DNA of 64,000 nt from positions 14,365-78,364 of the forward strand of contig DKIP01000020.1 in NCBI GenBank assembly GCA_002454335.1, given 5' to 3'. Within the stretch, counting starts at the first letter, position 1. Each line of letters opens with the position of its first letter. The DNA comes from Cytophagaceae bacterium UBA6715 (GTDB taxonomy: Bacteria > Bacteroidota > Bacteroidia > Cytophagales > Spirosomataceae). Below the pieces are notes generated by a model. That model saw nothing but the letters and a program-made list of their open reading frames with translations. It was not told where the DNA came from and did not search any database. Below, piece after piece: positions 56,439 to 64,000 of the stretch. The position numbers and the translations under genes are program-made.

Positions 56439-58151
56439 ATGAAACCGAATTTACGCTCCCAACAATGGTTTGGAAAAACTGGCAAGGATGGATTTATTTA
56501 CCGTGCTTGGATGAAAAATCAAGGTATTCCTGATGATTATTTTCAAGGAAAACCTGTCATTGGGATTTGTAATACTTGGTCAGAATTAACCCCTTGTAAT
56601 GCCCATTTTCGTGAATTAGCTGAATTTGTTAAAAAGGGAATTATTGAAGCGGGTGGTTTCCCGGTAGAATTTCCAGTGATGTCCTTAGGTGAAACCTTGA
56701 TTAAGCCCACGGCAATGTTATATCGAAATTTGGCGAGTATGGATGTGGAAGAATCCATTCGTGCTAATCCGATTGATGGTGTAGTGTTAATGTGTGGTTG
56801 TGACAAGACGACACCTTCCCTTGTGATGGGCGCTTGCAGTGTGGATTTACCTACTTTGGTTATATCGGGAGGACCGATGATGAAGGGTAAATTCAAAGGT
56901 AAAGAAATTGGGACATCGGATGTTTGGCGTTTCGCAGAAGCATATAAATTAGGGGAACTATCTCAAAAGGAATTTATAGAAGCTGAAGCTTGTATGGCGC
57001 GTACGCCAGGACACTGTGCCGTGATGGGAACTGCATCTACGATGGCAACTATGGTCGAAGCTTTGGGTTTAAGTTTGCCCCAAAATGCAGCCATTCCTGC
57101 TGCCGATGTTCGGAGAAAGGTTTTGGCTCAACATTCCGGCCGACGGATCGTTGAAATGGTCAATGAGGATTTGAAAATGTCGAAAGTATTGACCCGACAA
57201 GCCTTTGAAAATGCGATTCGTGTGAATGCGGCAACTGGAGGTTCGACCAATTTTGTTATTCACTTATTAGCGATTGCGGGTCGGATTGGTGTTGATTTGC
57301 ATTTGGATGATTTTGATAAGTTTTCTTTGGATATTCCTTTATTGGCGAATATTCAGCCTTCTGGAGCTCACTTTATGGAGGATTTATATTATGCAGGAGG
57401 ATTGCCGGCATTGATGAATCAAATGAAAGAACATTTACATACGTCGAGTATTACCGTCAATGGTAAAACAGTGGGAGAAAATATTACAGATACGCCTATT
57501 TACGATCCGAGCATTATTTCAAGTTTCGATGAACCGTTTAAACCGGACTCAGGAATTGCAGTTGTTCGCGGAAATTTAGCTCCTCAGGGTGCTGTATTAA
57601 AGCCTTCAGCTGCTTCTCCGGAGTTATTTAAGCACCGGGGCAAAGCTGTCGTATTTGAAAATATAGAAGATTATCATGCACGCATTGATTCGCCAGAACT
57701 GGAAATAGATGAGACATCTGTGATGGTTTTGAAAAATGTAGGTCCCAAAGGATATCCTGGTATGGCGGAAGTTGGTAATATGGGAATCCCTAAGAAACTA
57801 TTAGAAAAGGGTGTTAAAGACATGGTTCGTATTTCGGATGGACGGATGAGTGGAACTGGTTTTGGTACAGTTATATTGCATATTTCACCAGAATCTGCCG
57901 CAGGAGGCCCCTTGAATTGGGTTCAGAATGGTGATTACATTTCGTTGGATGTTGAAAATCGTTCGATTAATTGGGAAGTGAGCGAAGCAGAATTTGTTGC
58001 TCGTAAATTAGCGCATCCGTTTGTCCCTCCTTCTATGCCGCGTGGGTATGTGGGTTTATTTATTGATCATGTGGAGCAAGCTGACCAAGGAGCTGATTTT
58101 GATTTCTTAAAAGGTGGTTCTGGTTCTGTTGTAACACGCGATTCTCACTAA
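56439..58151 (+). CDS. IlvD/Edd-family sugar-acid dehydratase (L-arabinonate/L-fuconate type)
   Basis: A 570-residue Fe-S dehydratase removing water from an aldonate to give a 2-keto-3-deoxy sugar acid. Cluster cysteines are C53 (ELTPCNAH), C121 (CGCDKTTPS) and C193 (PGHCAVMG), aligning with those of the Rhizobium L-arabinonate dehydratase as I recall it. The end VTRDSH is also characteristic. It resembles that enzyme more than branched-chain IlvD. Neighbouring lactonase, dehydrogenase and FAH genes suggest L-fuconate, L-rhamnonate or L-galactonate as substrate. The SDR gene follows with a TAATG overlap. Confidence 0.88.
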   Translation: MKPNLRSQQWFGKTGKDGFIYRAWMKNQGIPDDYFQGKPVIGICNTWSELTPCNAHFRELAEFVKKGIIEAGGFPVEFPVMSLGETLIKPTAMLYRNLASMDVEESIRANPIDGVVLMCGCDKTTPSLVMGACSVDLPTLVISGGPMMKGKFKGKEIGTSDVWRFAEAYKLGELSQKEFIEAEACMARTPGHCAVMGTASTMATMVEALGLSLPQNAAIPAADVRRKVLAQHSGRRIVEMVNEDLKMSKVLTRQAFENAIRVNAATGGSTNFVIHLLAIAGRIGVDLHLDDFDKFSLDIPLLANIQPSGAHFMEDLYYAGGLPALMNQMKEHLHTSSITVNGKTVGENITDTPIYDPSIISSFDEPFKPDSGIAVVRGNLAPQGAVLKPSAASPELFKHRGKAVVFENIEDYHARIDSPELEIDETSVMVLKNVGPKGYPGMAEVGNMGIPKKLLEKGVKDMVRISDGRMSGTGFGTVILHISPESAAGGPLNWVQNGDYISLDVENRSINWEVSEAEFVARKLAHPFVPPSMPRGYVGLFIDHVEQADQGADFDFLKGGSGSVVTRDSH

Positions 58152-58903
58152 TGAAAAAGTACATCGTCACAGGTGCTGGCCAAGGAATTGGTTTTGAATT
58201 GGTCAAACATTTATTGGACCAAGGGCATTTTGTGATTTGGAATGAGATAGATTCAGTCGTTTTCGATCATGCTTCGCAGGAATTAAATAAACATGGTTTG
58301 CGTCAGTTTATTGGTATTCATGGGGATGCAGCTGCCGATTTGTTCCGTACTGAATTATTGAAGGTTTTGGATTCAAGCCCTGGCGAGTTATCAGGTGTCG
58401 TTTGTAATGCAGGAATTACGACCTTTGGCGATTTTTGGTGCTATTCCAAAGAATCGATGGACCAGATTTTACATGTGAATATTTCGGGTACTTTCTTTTT
58501 GATTCAATTGGTGGCTCGTTATTTGAAGGAGCATCAATTGTCCGGATCAATTGTTGTGATGTCCTCGGTTACGGGCCATCAGGCGCATCCTGATTTAGCG
58601 GCATATGGCATGACAAAAGCTGCGCTGAATCAATTGGTAAAGAATTTAGTCATTGATTTGTCGCCTTTTCAGATTCGGATTAATGCGATTTCGCCGGGGG
58701 CGACGATTACGGAACGAACCCTCAAAAATGAAGAATATCAATCCGATTGGGCTGAAATTACACCTTTAGGTAAAGCGGCTGATGTTTCTGATATTGCTGC
58801 TTCTACCTTATTCTTTTTATCTGATCAAGCTAAACACATTACTGGCCAAACTCTTGTTGTGGATGGTGGATGGACTTCTGTTAGTCCTGCTCCTAGGCAC
58901 TAG
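58151..58903 (+). CDS. SDR oxidoreductase, candidate 2-keto-3-deoxy-sugar-acid dehydrogenase
   Basis: A 250-residue short-chain dehydrogenase. The cofactor motif is TGAGQGIG, followed by CNAGIT, the catalytic serine in VVMSSVTG and Y-x3-K as YGMTK. The end VVDGGWTSV is typical. It is translationally coupled to the dehydratase, so oxidation of the dehydratase product is the most economical role; this is inference. Its TAG stop shares the tetranucleotide CTAG with the stop of the convergent dipeptidase gene. Confidence 0.85.
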   Translation: MKKYIVTGAGQGIGFELVKHLLDQGHFVIWNEIDSVVFDHASQELNKHGLRQFIGIHGDAAADLFRTELLKVLDSSPGELSGVVCNAGITTFGDFWCYSKESMDQILHVNISGTFFLIQLVARYLKEHQLSGSIVVMSSVTGHQAHPDLAAYGMTKAALNQLVKNLVIDLSPFQIRINAISPGATITERTLKNEEYQSDWAEITPLGKAADVSDIAASTLFFLSDQAKHITGQTLVVDGGWTSVSPAPRH

Positions 58904-59958
58904 GCCCAGGCTTTTTCTAAGAAATTTAACCAGTTTTGGTGACAGATTTTTTTGATATCATCTGAGCTAAATCCGCGCTTAAGCAATAAATCTGGGATTT
59001 TTTGTAAGTCGGCAATAGTCTCAATATCTGATGGACATTGTTCCTTTCCAAATCCTCCATCTAAATCGGTACCTAATCCAACATGATTTGTATTTCCTGC
59101 TAACTCACAAATATGAGTCAAATGATCGATCATGGTATTCAAAGTCACTCCCATGGATTTTGGAGTTGATTTTCCGCGTTCCCAATTCGGAACCATCATC
59201 CAAGCGTCCATTGGCATGCCGATTACCGCGCCACGCGAAATCAGTAATTTAAATTGCTCGTCGGTGAATTGCCGATTGTGATTTACGAGGGCTCTGCAGT
59301 TATGATGACTTGCCCAGACATGTCCATTGAAATGTTCCAGGGCTTCCTCAAAGCTATCATCACAGAGGTGCGTGGCATCTAAAATGATATTCAATTCTTC
59401 CATTTTACGCAGTAAATCGCGCCCCATGGGTCCCAAACCTCCTGTTGCATTTGTTCCTTGTGCATATCGACCCGGTCCATAATGGGCAGGTCCTAAAGCG
59501 CGAAGACCTGATTCGTGCGCCATTTCTAAATATTCGATGGATACAATGGAATCTGCCCCTTCTAGACTTAGGATATAACCGATGGTTTGTAGGTCCGTAG
59601 GCCAAATGGCTAGATGGTCATATAATTCAGGAAGATTCCGAATGGGACGAAGATCTCCACTCTTTTCCAATGCTTTGTAATATGCTAATTGGCCTTGAGT
59701 TTGTGCCCAGGCTTGTTCGGGAGAATGCCAACCAGGAAGTGAATTTCCTTTGGCAACATACCGGGCTATCTGGGTTGCAACAACTAATCCGATGTTTCCT
59801 TTTCTTAGTTCGTCTAAAGAAACAGTCGCTAGGCCTCGGTCGGGCTTATCCGTTAAATGTTGTTCTCGCGCATTTATTTCTTGAATAGAAGCGCGTAAAT
59901 CACGATTCCACTCAAGTGCATTCATACTTAAATCCAAATGGGCGTCTACAATAAACAT
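58900..59958 (-). CDS. Membrane dipeptidase, peptidase family M19
   Basis: A 352-residue zinc dipeptidase of the renal-dipeptidase type. Metal ligands are visible as DAHLDL (H7, D9), the bridging glutamate in LSLEGAD, and the histidines in DATHLCD and WASHHNCR, with the catalytic region GLGTDLDGGFG. Family members often accept dipeptides with a C-terminal D-amino acid. There is no signal peptide, so it is cytosolic. It is the last gene of a six-gene minus-strand run, starting 1 bp after the D-amino-acid enzyme gene. Confidence 0.92.
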   Translation of the reverse strand: MFIVDAHLDLSMNALEWNRDLRASIQEINAREQHLTDKPDRGLATVSLDELRKGNIGLVVATQIARYVAKGNSLPGWHSPEQAWAQTQGQLAYYKALEKSGDLRPIRNLPELYDHLAIWPTDLQTIGYILSLEGADSIVSIEYLEMAHESGLRALGPAHYGPGRYAQGTNATGGLGPMGRDLLRKMEELNIILDATHLCDDSFEEALEHFNGHVWASHHNCRALVNHNRQFTDEQFKLLISRGAVIGMPMDAWMMVPNWERGKSTPKSMGVTLNTMIDHLTHICELAGNTNHVGLGTDLDGGFGKEQCPSDIETIADLQKIPDLLLKRGFSSDDIKKICHQNWLNFLEKAWA

Positions 59959-59959
59959 C

Positions 59960-61015
59960 TTATATCGTTATTTTTCGGTCACGTGCTACTACTTTCCAAA
60001 CTCTCCCATCTCCTATTTGTAAATATTGATGTAAAGCCACTGTAGGACAAATATGGTAGGGATACATTCGAACGATGTCGCCAATGCTTATTGTAGAACT
60101 ATCGCCTACTTCCACAATCCCATGTTCTTCGCTTTGGCTCAACAGTTTCCATTCCGGATGATCGATAAATTGTAATCGATTATCGATTCCATTTTCGGGG
60201 GCTACGGATTTATGGCCAACATCAATACAGATCGTATGATCTGTAGGGATTGAAATAACACGTCCAATCACCTGAACGGCTAATTCAAGGCTATTGGAAG
60301 GATATAATTTGGCATATCCAGTATCAAAGAACACAAATGTTCCGGGACTGCAGACATAATTAGGATTAGAATGGTGCACTAAGAAACTTGGCGTTCCTCC
60401 TACCACAAGTTCTAAATCTTTCCGAATTTGTGGCAATAGCCCATAAAATGATTGAAAATCCTGCTCGACATGTTTCTGCCTTTCTTCGATTTGCACATCA
60501 CGAATATGGCCATCGTAGGCATGCAATCCGGATAAAATCAAATTTGGTAATTCCTCGATGAGTTCAATCAAGGGTAAAGAATCTTCCGATTTAATTCCCG
60601 TCCGATTCATTCCCATATTGAGATCTACAAATACCCGTTGCTCGTTTGAAACTTTGTTTAAAGCATGTGCCGCTTGGGTATCATCCAGTAAACAAGCGAA
60701 GGATGTTTGGGGATATTTCTTCTGTAGATCAATAAAACGTAACAAAGTTGTACCCGTAGGTTGCATGGATAACAGCACATCAGGTGCTTCATCTAAGGCT
60801 AGCAATTCACATTCCGCAATAGTAGCAGCTTTAAATTTGGTGATTCCTGCAGCTAAAAGTAGTTGATTTACCTCGCGCGTTTTATGCGTTTTTATATGAG
60901 GTCTTAATCTTGCTGGATTGTTATCTACTTGATTAAGAACCCATTGAATGTTTTTCTTGACAATCTCAGGATTCACCATTAATCCAGGACTTTCTATGTT
61001 GGTGAAGTTGATCAT
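59960..61015 (-). CDS. D-serine dehydratase/D-threonine aldolase family PLP enzyme
   Basis: A 351-residue fold-type III PLP enzyme (alanine-racemase N-terminal barrel plus C-terminal beta domain). The PLP lysine lies in RPHIKTHKTREV. The metal site near the end is H321-x-C323 (YPYHICPTV). His-x-Cys is the zinc site of eukaryotic-type D-serine dehydratase, while D-threonine aldolase usually has His-x-Asp, so a D-serine dehydratase-like reaction is favoured. It overlaps the upstream SDR gene by 4 bp and precedes the dipeptidase gene by 1 bp. Confidence 0.85.
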   Translation of the reverse strand: MINFTNIESPGLMVNPEIVKKNIQWVLNQVDNNPARLRPHIKTHKTREVNQLLLAAGITKFKAATIAECELLALDEAPDVLLSMQPTGTTLLRFIDLQKKYPQTSFACLLDDTQAAHALNKVSNEQRVFVDLNMGMNRTGIKSEDSLPLIELIEELPNLILSGLHAYDGHIRDVQIEERQKHVEQDFQSFYGLLPQIRKDLELVVGGTPSFLVHHSNPNYVCSPGTFVFFDTGYAKLYPSNSLELAVQVIGRVISIPTDHTICIDVGHKSVAPENGIDNRLQFIDHPEWKLLSQSEEHGIVEVGDSSTISIGDIVRMYPYHICPTVALHQYLQIGDGRVWKVVARDRKITI

Positions 61016-61791
61016 AATGCTCGGTCTAAATGAACATATCCGCCATCTACGTGGATGAGTTGGCCAGTGGTATGACTAGATTTAGGTGATAATAAAAAGG
61101 CAACCATCGCTCCTATTTCGTCAGCCGTAGTCATGCGATTTCCCAAAGGAATTTTTGCTTCAATTTCTTTTAGTTTTGATGCTGGATTTTCAAGTGTTTG
61201 AATCCATTTTTCATAAAGTGGTGTAAAGCATTCTGCCACAATAACTGCATTAACTCGAATGTTATGGGGCAATAATTCTACAGCCCACTCACGCGTGAGC
61301 GCATTCCGACCGCCGTTAGATGCCGCATAGGCAGAAGTTCCGCCTTGTCCCGTTTCAGCTGTTTTTGAACCGATGTTAACAATCGCTCCTTTGGTTTTAA
61401 TCAAATAAGGCAAACATGCTTGGGCCATTAAATAATAGTGAATCAAGTTGGCATGCAACGATTGCATAAACTTTTCATAGCTTCCGTTGGCAAGACCTAC
61501 CCCATCATTTACCCCTGCATTATTGACTAATCCATCGATTCGACCAAACATTTTTACGATTTCAGAAACCACACGTGTACATTCATCCGGTTGGGTTAGT
61601 TCGGCAACGAATGAAAAGGCTTGTCCGCCAGTGGCTTGAATGATATCGATGCAGGCTTGATTGTCAGCCTCGTTCCTACCAACTATTGCTACCATGGCTG
61701 ATTCTAAACCAAGTGAATGACTAATTCCAGCACCAATGCCTTTGGCACCTCCAGTTACAATAATGACCTTTTCTTTGAGTCCTAAATTCAT
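61012..61791 (-). CDS. SDR oxidoreductase, L-fucose dehydrogenase-like
   Basis: A 259-residue short-chain dehydrogenase with TGGAKGIG, NNAGVNDG and the Ser/Tyr/Lys site (NIGSKTAE; YAASNGG in place of the usual YxxxK). The position after the tyrosine reads Y-A-A-S-N, so the catalytic lysine is replaced by asparagine. The VAECFTPLYEKWI segment and the closing GGYVHLDRAL are what I associate with L-fucose dehydrogenases of the oxidative pathway. It lies 1 bp after the lactonase gene. The missing lysine makes the activity less certain. Confidence 0.8.
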   Translation of the reverse strand: MNLGLKEKVIIVTGGAKGIGAGISHSLGLESAMVAIVGRNEADNQACIDIIQATGGQAFSFVAELTQPDECTRVVSEIVKMFGRIDGLVNNAGVNDGVGLANGSYEKFMQSLHANLIHYYLMAQACLPYLIKTKGAIVNIGSKTAETGQGGTSAYAASNGGRNALTREWAVELLPHNIRVNAVIVAECFTPLYEKWIQTLENPASKLKEIEAKIPLGNRMTTADEIGAMVAFLLSPKSSHTTGQLIHVDGGYVHLDRAL

Positions 61792-61792
61792 A

Positions 61793-62611
61793 TTAGTCTA
61801 ATGCGTAGAAGTTTTTACAATTATGTTCATTGATTTTTGCTCGTTCATTTTCGCTTAATGCAGTGATGCATGATTGATAGACTGCAATCCATTCGTCTAA
61901 TTCTCCAGCTACTTTTACTACGGGATAGTCCGTTCCAAATAGCAGTCGGTCAGTTCCAAATACCTCTAAAGCCACCTCAATTACTTCTTTGATTTGCGAT
62001 GGCTTCCATGAATTCCAATCGGCTTCCGTGATTAAGCCCGATATTTTTGCCGAAACATGTTCCAACTCTTTAAATGCTTGAATATCTTGCTTCCATTGCA
62101 GTAAGTTTCCCGACTTGATAGGTGGTTTAGCCAAATGGTCTAAGACGATTTTTTGTTCTAATGCTTGGCAAAATGTGATTCCTGCAGCTAATTGATGCGG
62201 TAAAATCAGCAAGTCATAGGTATAGTCGAATGCCTCTAACGCACGAACGCCACGCTTAAAAGCTGCACCTTGAAGAAATTCTGGGTCTTTTTCTGCCTGA
62301 ACAATATGCCTAAAGCCTTTCAATGTTTCGAATTGCGAGAAGTAACTCAAACGATCTTCTATGTTAGCTTGTTGTAGATCCACCCAGCCCACCACGCCTT
62401 GAATGAAGTCGGATTGTTCGGCTAATGCCAACAAAAACAAGGTTTCTTCTTCGGAGGATGATGCTTGAACTGCAACGCAACTTTCAATTCCTTTGGATTT
62501 AAATAGCGTTTCATTAGGATAGAAATCGTATTGAATCACCGCCATGTCAGCAGTTATCCAAGTATCTCGTTCCGCATCATAATTCCAAAAGTGTTGGTGT
62601 GAATCGATCAT
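61793..62611 (-). CDS. Amidohydrolase-2 family sugar lactonase
   Basis: A 272-residue TIM-barrel amidohydrolase. IDSHQHFWNY at the start, LDHLAKPPI and FGTDYPV near the end are the marks of L-fucono-1,5-lactonase/L-rhamnonolactonase relatives, which open aldonolactones formed by sugar dehydrogenases. It is cytosolic. Its start overlaps the FAH gene end by 4 bp. The specific sugar cannot be read from the sequence. Confidence 0.88.
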   Translation of the reverse strand: MIDSHQHFWNYDAERDTWITADMAVIQYDFYPNETLFKSKGIESCVAVQASSSEEETLFLLALAEQSDFIQGVVGWVDLQQANIEDRLSYFSQFETLKGFRHIVQAEKDPEFLQGAAFKRGVRALEAFDYTYDLLILPHQLAAGITFCQALEQKIVLDHLAKPPIKSGNLLQWKQDIQAFKELEHVSAKISGLITEADWNSWKPSQIKEVIEVALEVFGTDRLLFGTDYPVVKVAGELDEWIAVYQSCITALSENERAKINEHNCKNFYALD

Positions 62612-63456
62612 GATGAATAGGAAACGGCTTTTTGTTTTTGTTCACCTAAACCATCCATTCCAAGAGTTACAACATCCCCAGCTTTCAAGTAAATAGGAGG
62701 TTTAAAGCCTAATCCCACGCCATGCGGCGTACCCGTTGATATAACATCGCCAGGTAATAAAGTCATGAACTGAGAAATGTAGGATACGACTTGTGGCACG
62801 TTGAAAATCAACTGATCGGTATTCGATGTTTGAAATCGTTTACCGTTTACATCTAACCACATGGAAAGATTATGGACATCTGCAATTTCATCTTTTGTAA
62901 CCAATACAGGCCCTAAAGGAGCAAATGTATCACAACCTTTGCCTTTGGACCAGTTCCCACCACGTTCTAATTGGTATTCGCGTTCTGAATAATCATTGTG
63001 TAAGCAATAACCAGCCACGTAATCATAAGCATCTGCTTCCGAAACATATTGAGCCTTTTTACCCATGACAATGGCTAATTCCACTTCCCAATCCGTCTTT
63101 TCGGAACCTTTTGGGATGATGACATTATCATTGGGGCCACATAGAGCCGTTGTACTTTTGAAGAAAAGGATGGGTTCTTGAGGGATTTCAGCTCCTGTTT
63201 CACGGGCATGATCAGCATAATTAAGTCCTACACAAATGATTTTGGAAGGACGAGCGACACATGAACCCATACGTGAAGGGTTTTTAATTTCAGGTAAATC
63301 CTTGGTTGCAAGGATATGGGCCAATTTTCCTAAACCATCTGCAGTAAAAAATGCTTCATTATAATCGCTGATGTGTTCTGAAACATCCCAATATCGGCCC
63401 TCGATTAATACGGCCGGTTTTTCTTGTTCAAAAGCACCTATTCTTACTAATTGCAT
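62608..63456 (-). CDS. FAH-family hydrolase, candidate 2,4-diketo-3-deoxy-L-fuconate hydrolase
   Basis: A 282-residue fumarylacetoacetate-hydrolase-fold enzyme. Metal ligands are the glutamates in WEVELAIVMG and the aspartate in HNDYSERE; KSTTALCGPND and STGTPHGVGLG are conserved family segments. Relatives in oxidative L-fucose and L-rhamnose routes split the 2,4-diketo-3-deoxy acid to pyruvate and lactate; ureidoglycolate-lyase-type annotation is an alternative. Context with lactonase, SDRs and a dehydratase supports the sugar role. It lies 3 bp after the SGNH hydrolase gene. Confidence 0.87.
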   Translation of the reverse strand: MQLVRIGAFEQEKPAVLIEGRYWDVSEHISDYNEAFFTADGLGKLAHILATKDLPEIKNPSRMGSCVARPSKIICVGLNYADHARETGAEIPQEPILFFKSTTALCGPNDNVIIPKGSEKTDWEVELAIVMGKKAQYVSEADAYDYVAGYCLHNDYSEREYQLERGGNWSKGKGCDTFAPLGPVLVTKDEIADVHNLSMWLDVNGKRFQTSNTDQLIFNVPQVVSYISQFMTLLPGDVISTGTPHGVGLGFKPPIYLKAGDVVTLGMDGLGEQKQKAVSYSS

Positions 63457-63459
63457 GGA

Positions 63460-64000
63460 TTATAAAGATTTAATGGTTTCCCACATCGTTTCAGCTAAGA
63501 ATTGATTCCCAGCCTCTGTTAAGTGAACACGATCCGTAGTTAAAATACCTGAAGCCTTGTTTTCGATGTTGTTTTTCTCTTCATAAGTCAAAAACGCCTT
63601 GCGTAAATCAATCAATTTACATTGATTATCTGCAGCAATTTTGCGGATGATATTAGAATATGCATTTAAATCCCCATCGTTTTCGTTGGTCGCATCATAC
63701 TTCTCGCCAATGACCGTAGGTGTGCAGATAACTACTTGAATATTAGATTTTTGAAGGCGTTTAATTAAAGCATTGTAGAACCGTTCAAACTTGTCGGCAT
63801 CTGTTCCTGTTCTCGATGTTGTTTTATGCCAAACATCGTTAATACCTACATAAATGATCACGATATTAGGTTTCTTCGCAATCACATCATCTTCATGGCG
63901 AAGGTATAAATCATAGATTTTATTTCCCCCTATACCGGCACCGATTAATTCGTATTTACTCGCTAATCCTAATGTACCTAACATTTCAGCCATCTTGGTG
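63460..64000 (-). CDS. SGNH/GDSL hydrolase, partial at the window end
   Basis: The C-terminal 177 residues or more of an SGNH esterase. Block II (GAGIGGNKIYD), block III (YVGINDVWH) and block V with the catalytic pair D and H (TTDRVHLTEAG) are present. Block I with the nucleophilic serine is missing because the frame stays open past position 64000. The ATG at 63993 is therefore not the start. It may remove acyl groups from carbohydrates and heads the visible part of the sugar-acid operon. Confidence 0.85.
   Translation of the reverse strand, partial: TKMAEMLGTLGLASKYELIGAGIGGNKIYDLYLRHEDDVIAKKPNIVIIYVGINDVWHKTTSRTGTDADKFERFYNALIKRLQKSNIQVVICTPTVIGEKYDATNENDGDLNAYSNIIRKIAADNQCKLIDLRKAFLTYEEKNNIENKASGILTTDRVHLTEAGNQFLAETMWETIKSL

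Noticed and set aside
1..64000. CRISPR array, prophage, integron or insertion sequence
   Set aside because: No regularly spaced repeats, transposase, integrase or phage structural genes were found on either strand.

Overview
The window is AT-rich, gene-dense chromosomal DNA of a Bacteroidota bacterium. It most resembles the Cytophagales, perhaps a freshwater Aquirufa- or Arcicella-like lineage, though that placement is a guess. The supporting signs are two DUF5686-type outer-membrane proteins, the neighbouring pairs dnaE-trxA and prs-rplY, start sites without Shine-Dalgarno sequences, and promoters with the Bacteroidota -7 box TAnnTTTG. No tRNA, rRNA, insertion sequence, prophage or CRISPR array was seen. 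Almost all intergenic gaps are short; only the gap at 2697-3015 slightly exceeds 300 bases.

Region 1 (1-12 kb) carries an REP-like palindrome, a porin-amtB ammonium operon, a ferredoxin, a LuxC-type acyl-CoA reductase, a PAP2 phosphatase, trpS, a DUF2461 gene, dnaE, trxA and a class III aminotransferase. Region 2 (12-26.8 kb) has two DUF5686 outer-membrane proteins, a K+-dependent-type membrane pyrophosphatase, rplY-prs, aconitase, topA and folD. Region 3 (26.8-38.2 kb) is a divergent menaquinone locus: menB with DUF2452, EVE, unknown and methyltransferase genes on the minus strand, and menE on the plus strand followed by an unknown gene, an aldehyde dehydrogenase, a large outer-membrane metallopeptidase-like protein and a TPR lipoprotein.

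Region 4 (38.2-47.7 kb) holds the translation operon thrS-infC-rpmI-rplT, a cysteine desulfurase-XdhC-DUF3050 operon suggestive of molybdenum-hydroxylase maturation, dnaK, and a desaturase that strikingly resembles eukaryotic sphingolipid delta-4 (dihydroceramide) desaturases. Region 5 (47.7-54 kb) is a phosphorolytic maltose system: beta-phosphoglucomutase and maltose phosphorylase on the minus strand, with an exported GH13 amylase and an SLC45-like MFS transporter divergent from them.

Region 6 (54-64 kb) runs from DUF1460, PatB and an FG-GAP-like anchored protein into two convergent sets of sugar-acid genes. An IlvD-type dehydratase and an SDR lie on the plus strand. An SGNH hydrolase (cut by the window end), an FAH-family hydrolase, an amidohydrolase-type lactonase, a second SDR, a D-serine-dehydratase/D-threonine-aldolase-like enzyme and an M19 dipeptidase lie on the minus strand. 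Together they supply enzyme families for all five steps of an oxidative L-fucose (or L-rhamnose/L-galactose) pathway to pyruvate plus lactate. The D-amino-acid module embedded in that operon, the sphingolipid-desaturase-like gene and the metallopeptidase/barrel protein are the most interesting items.
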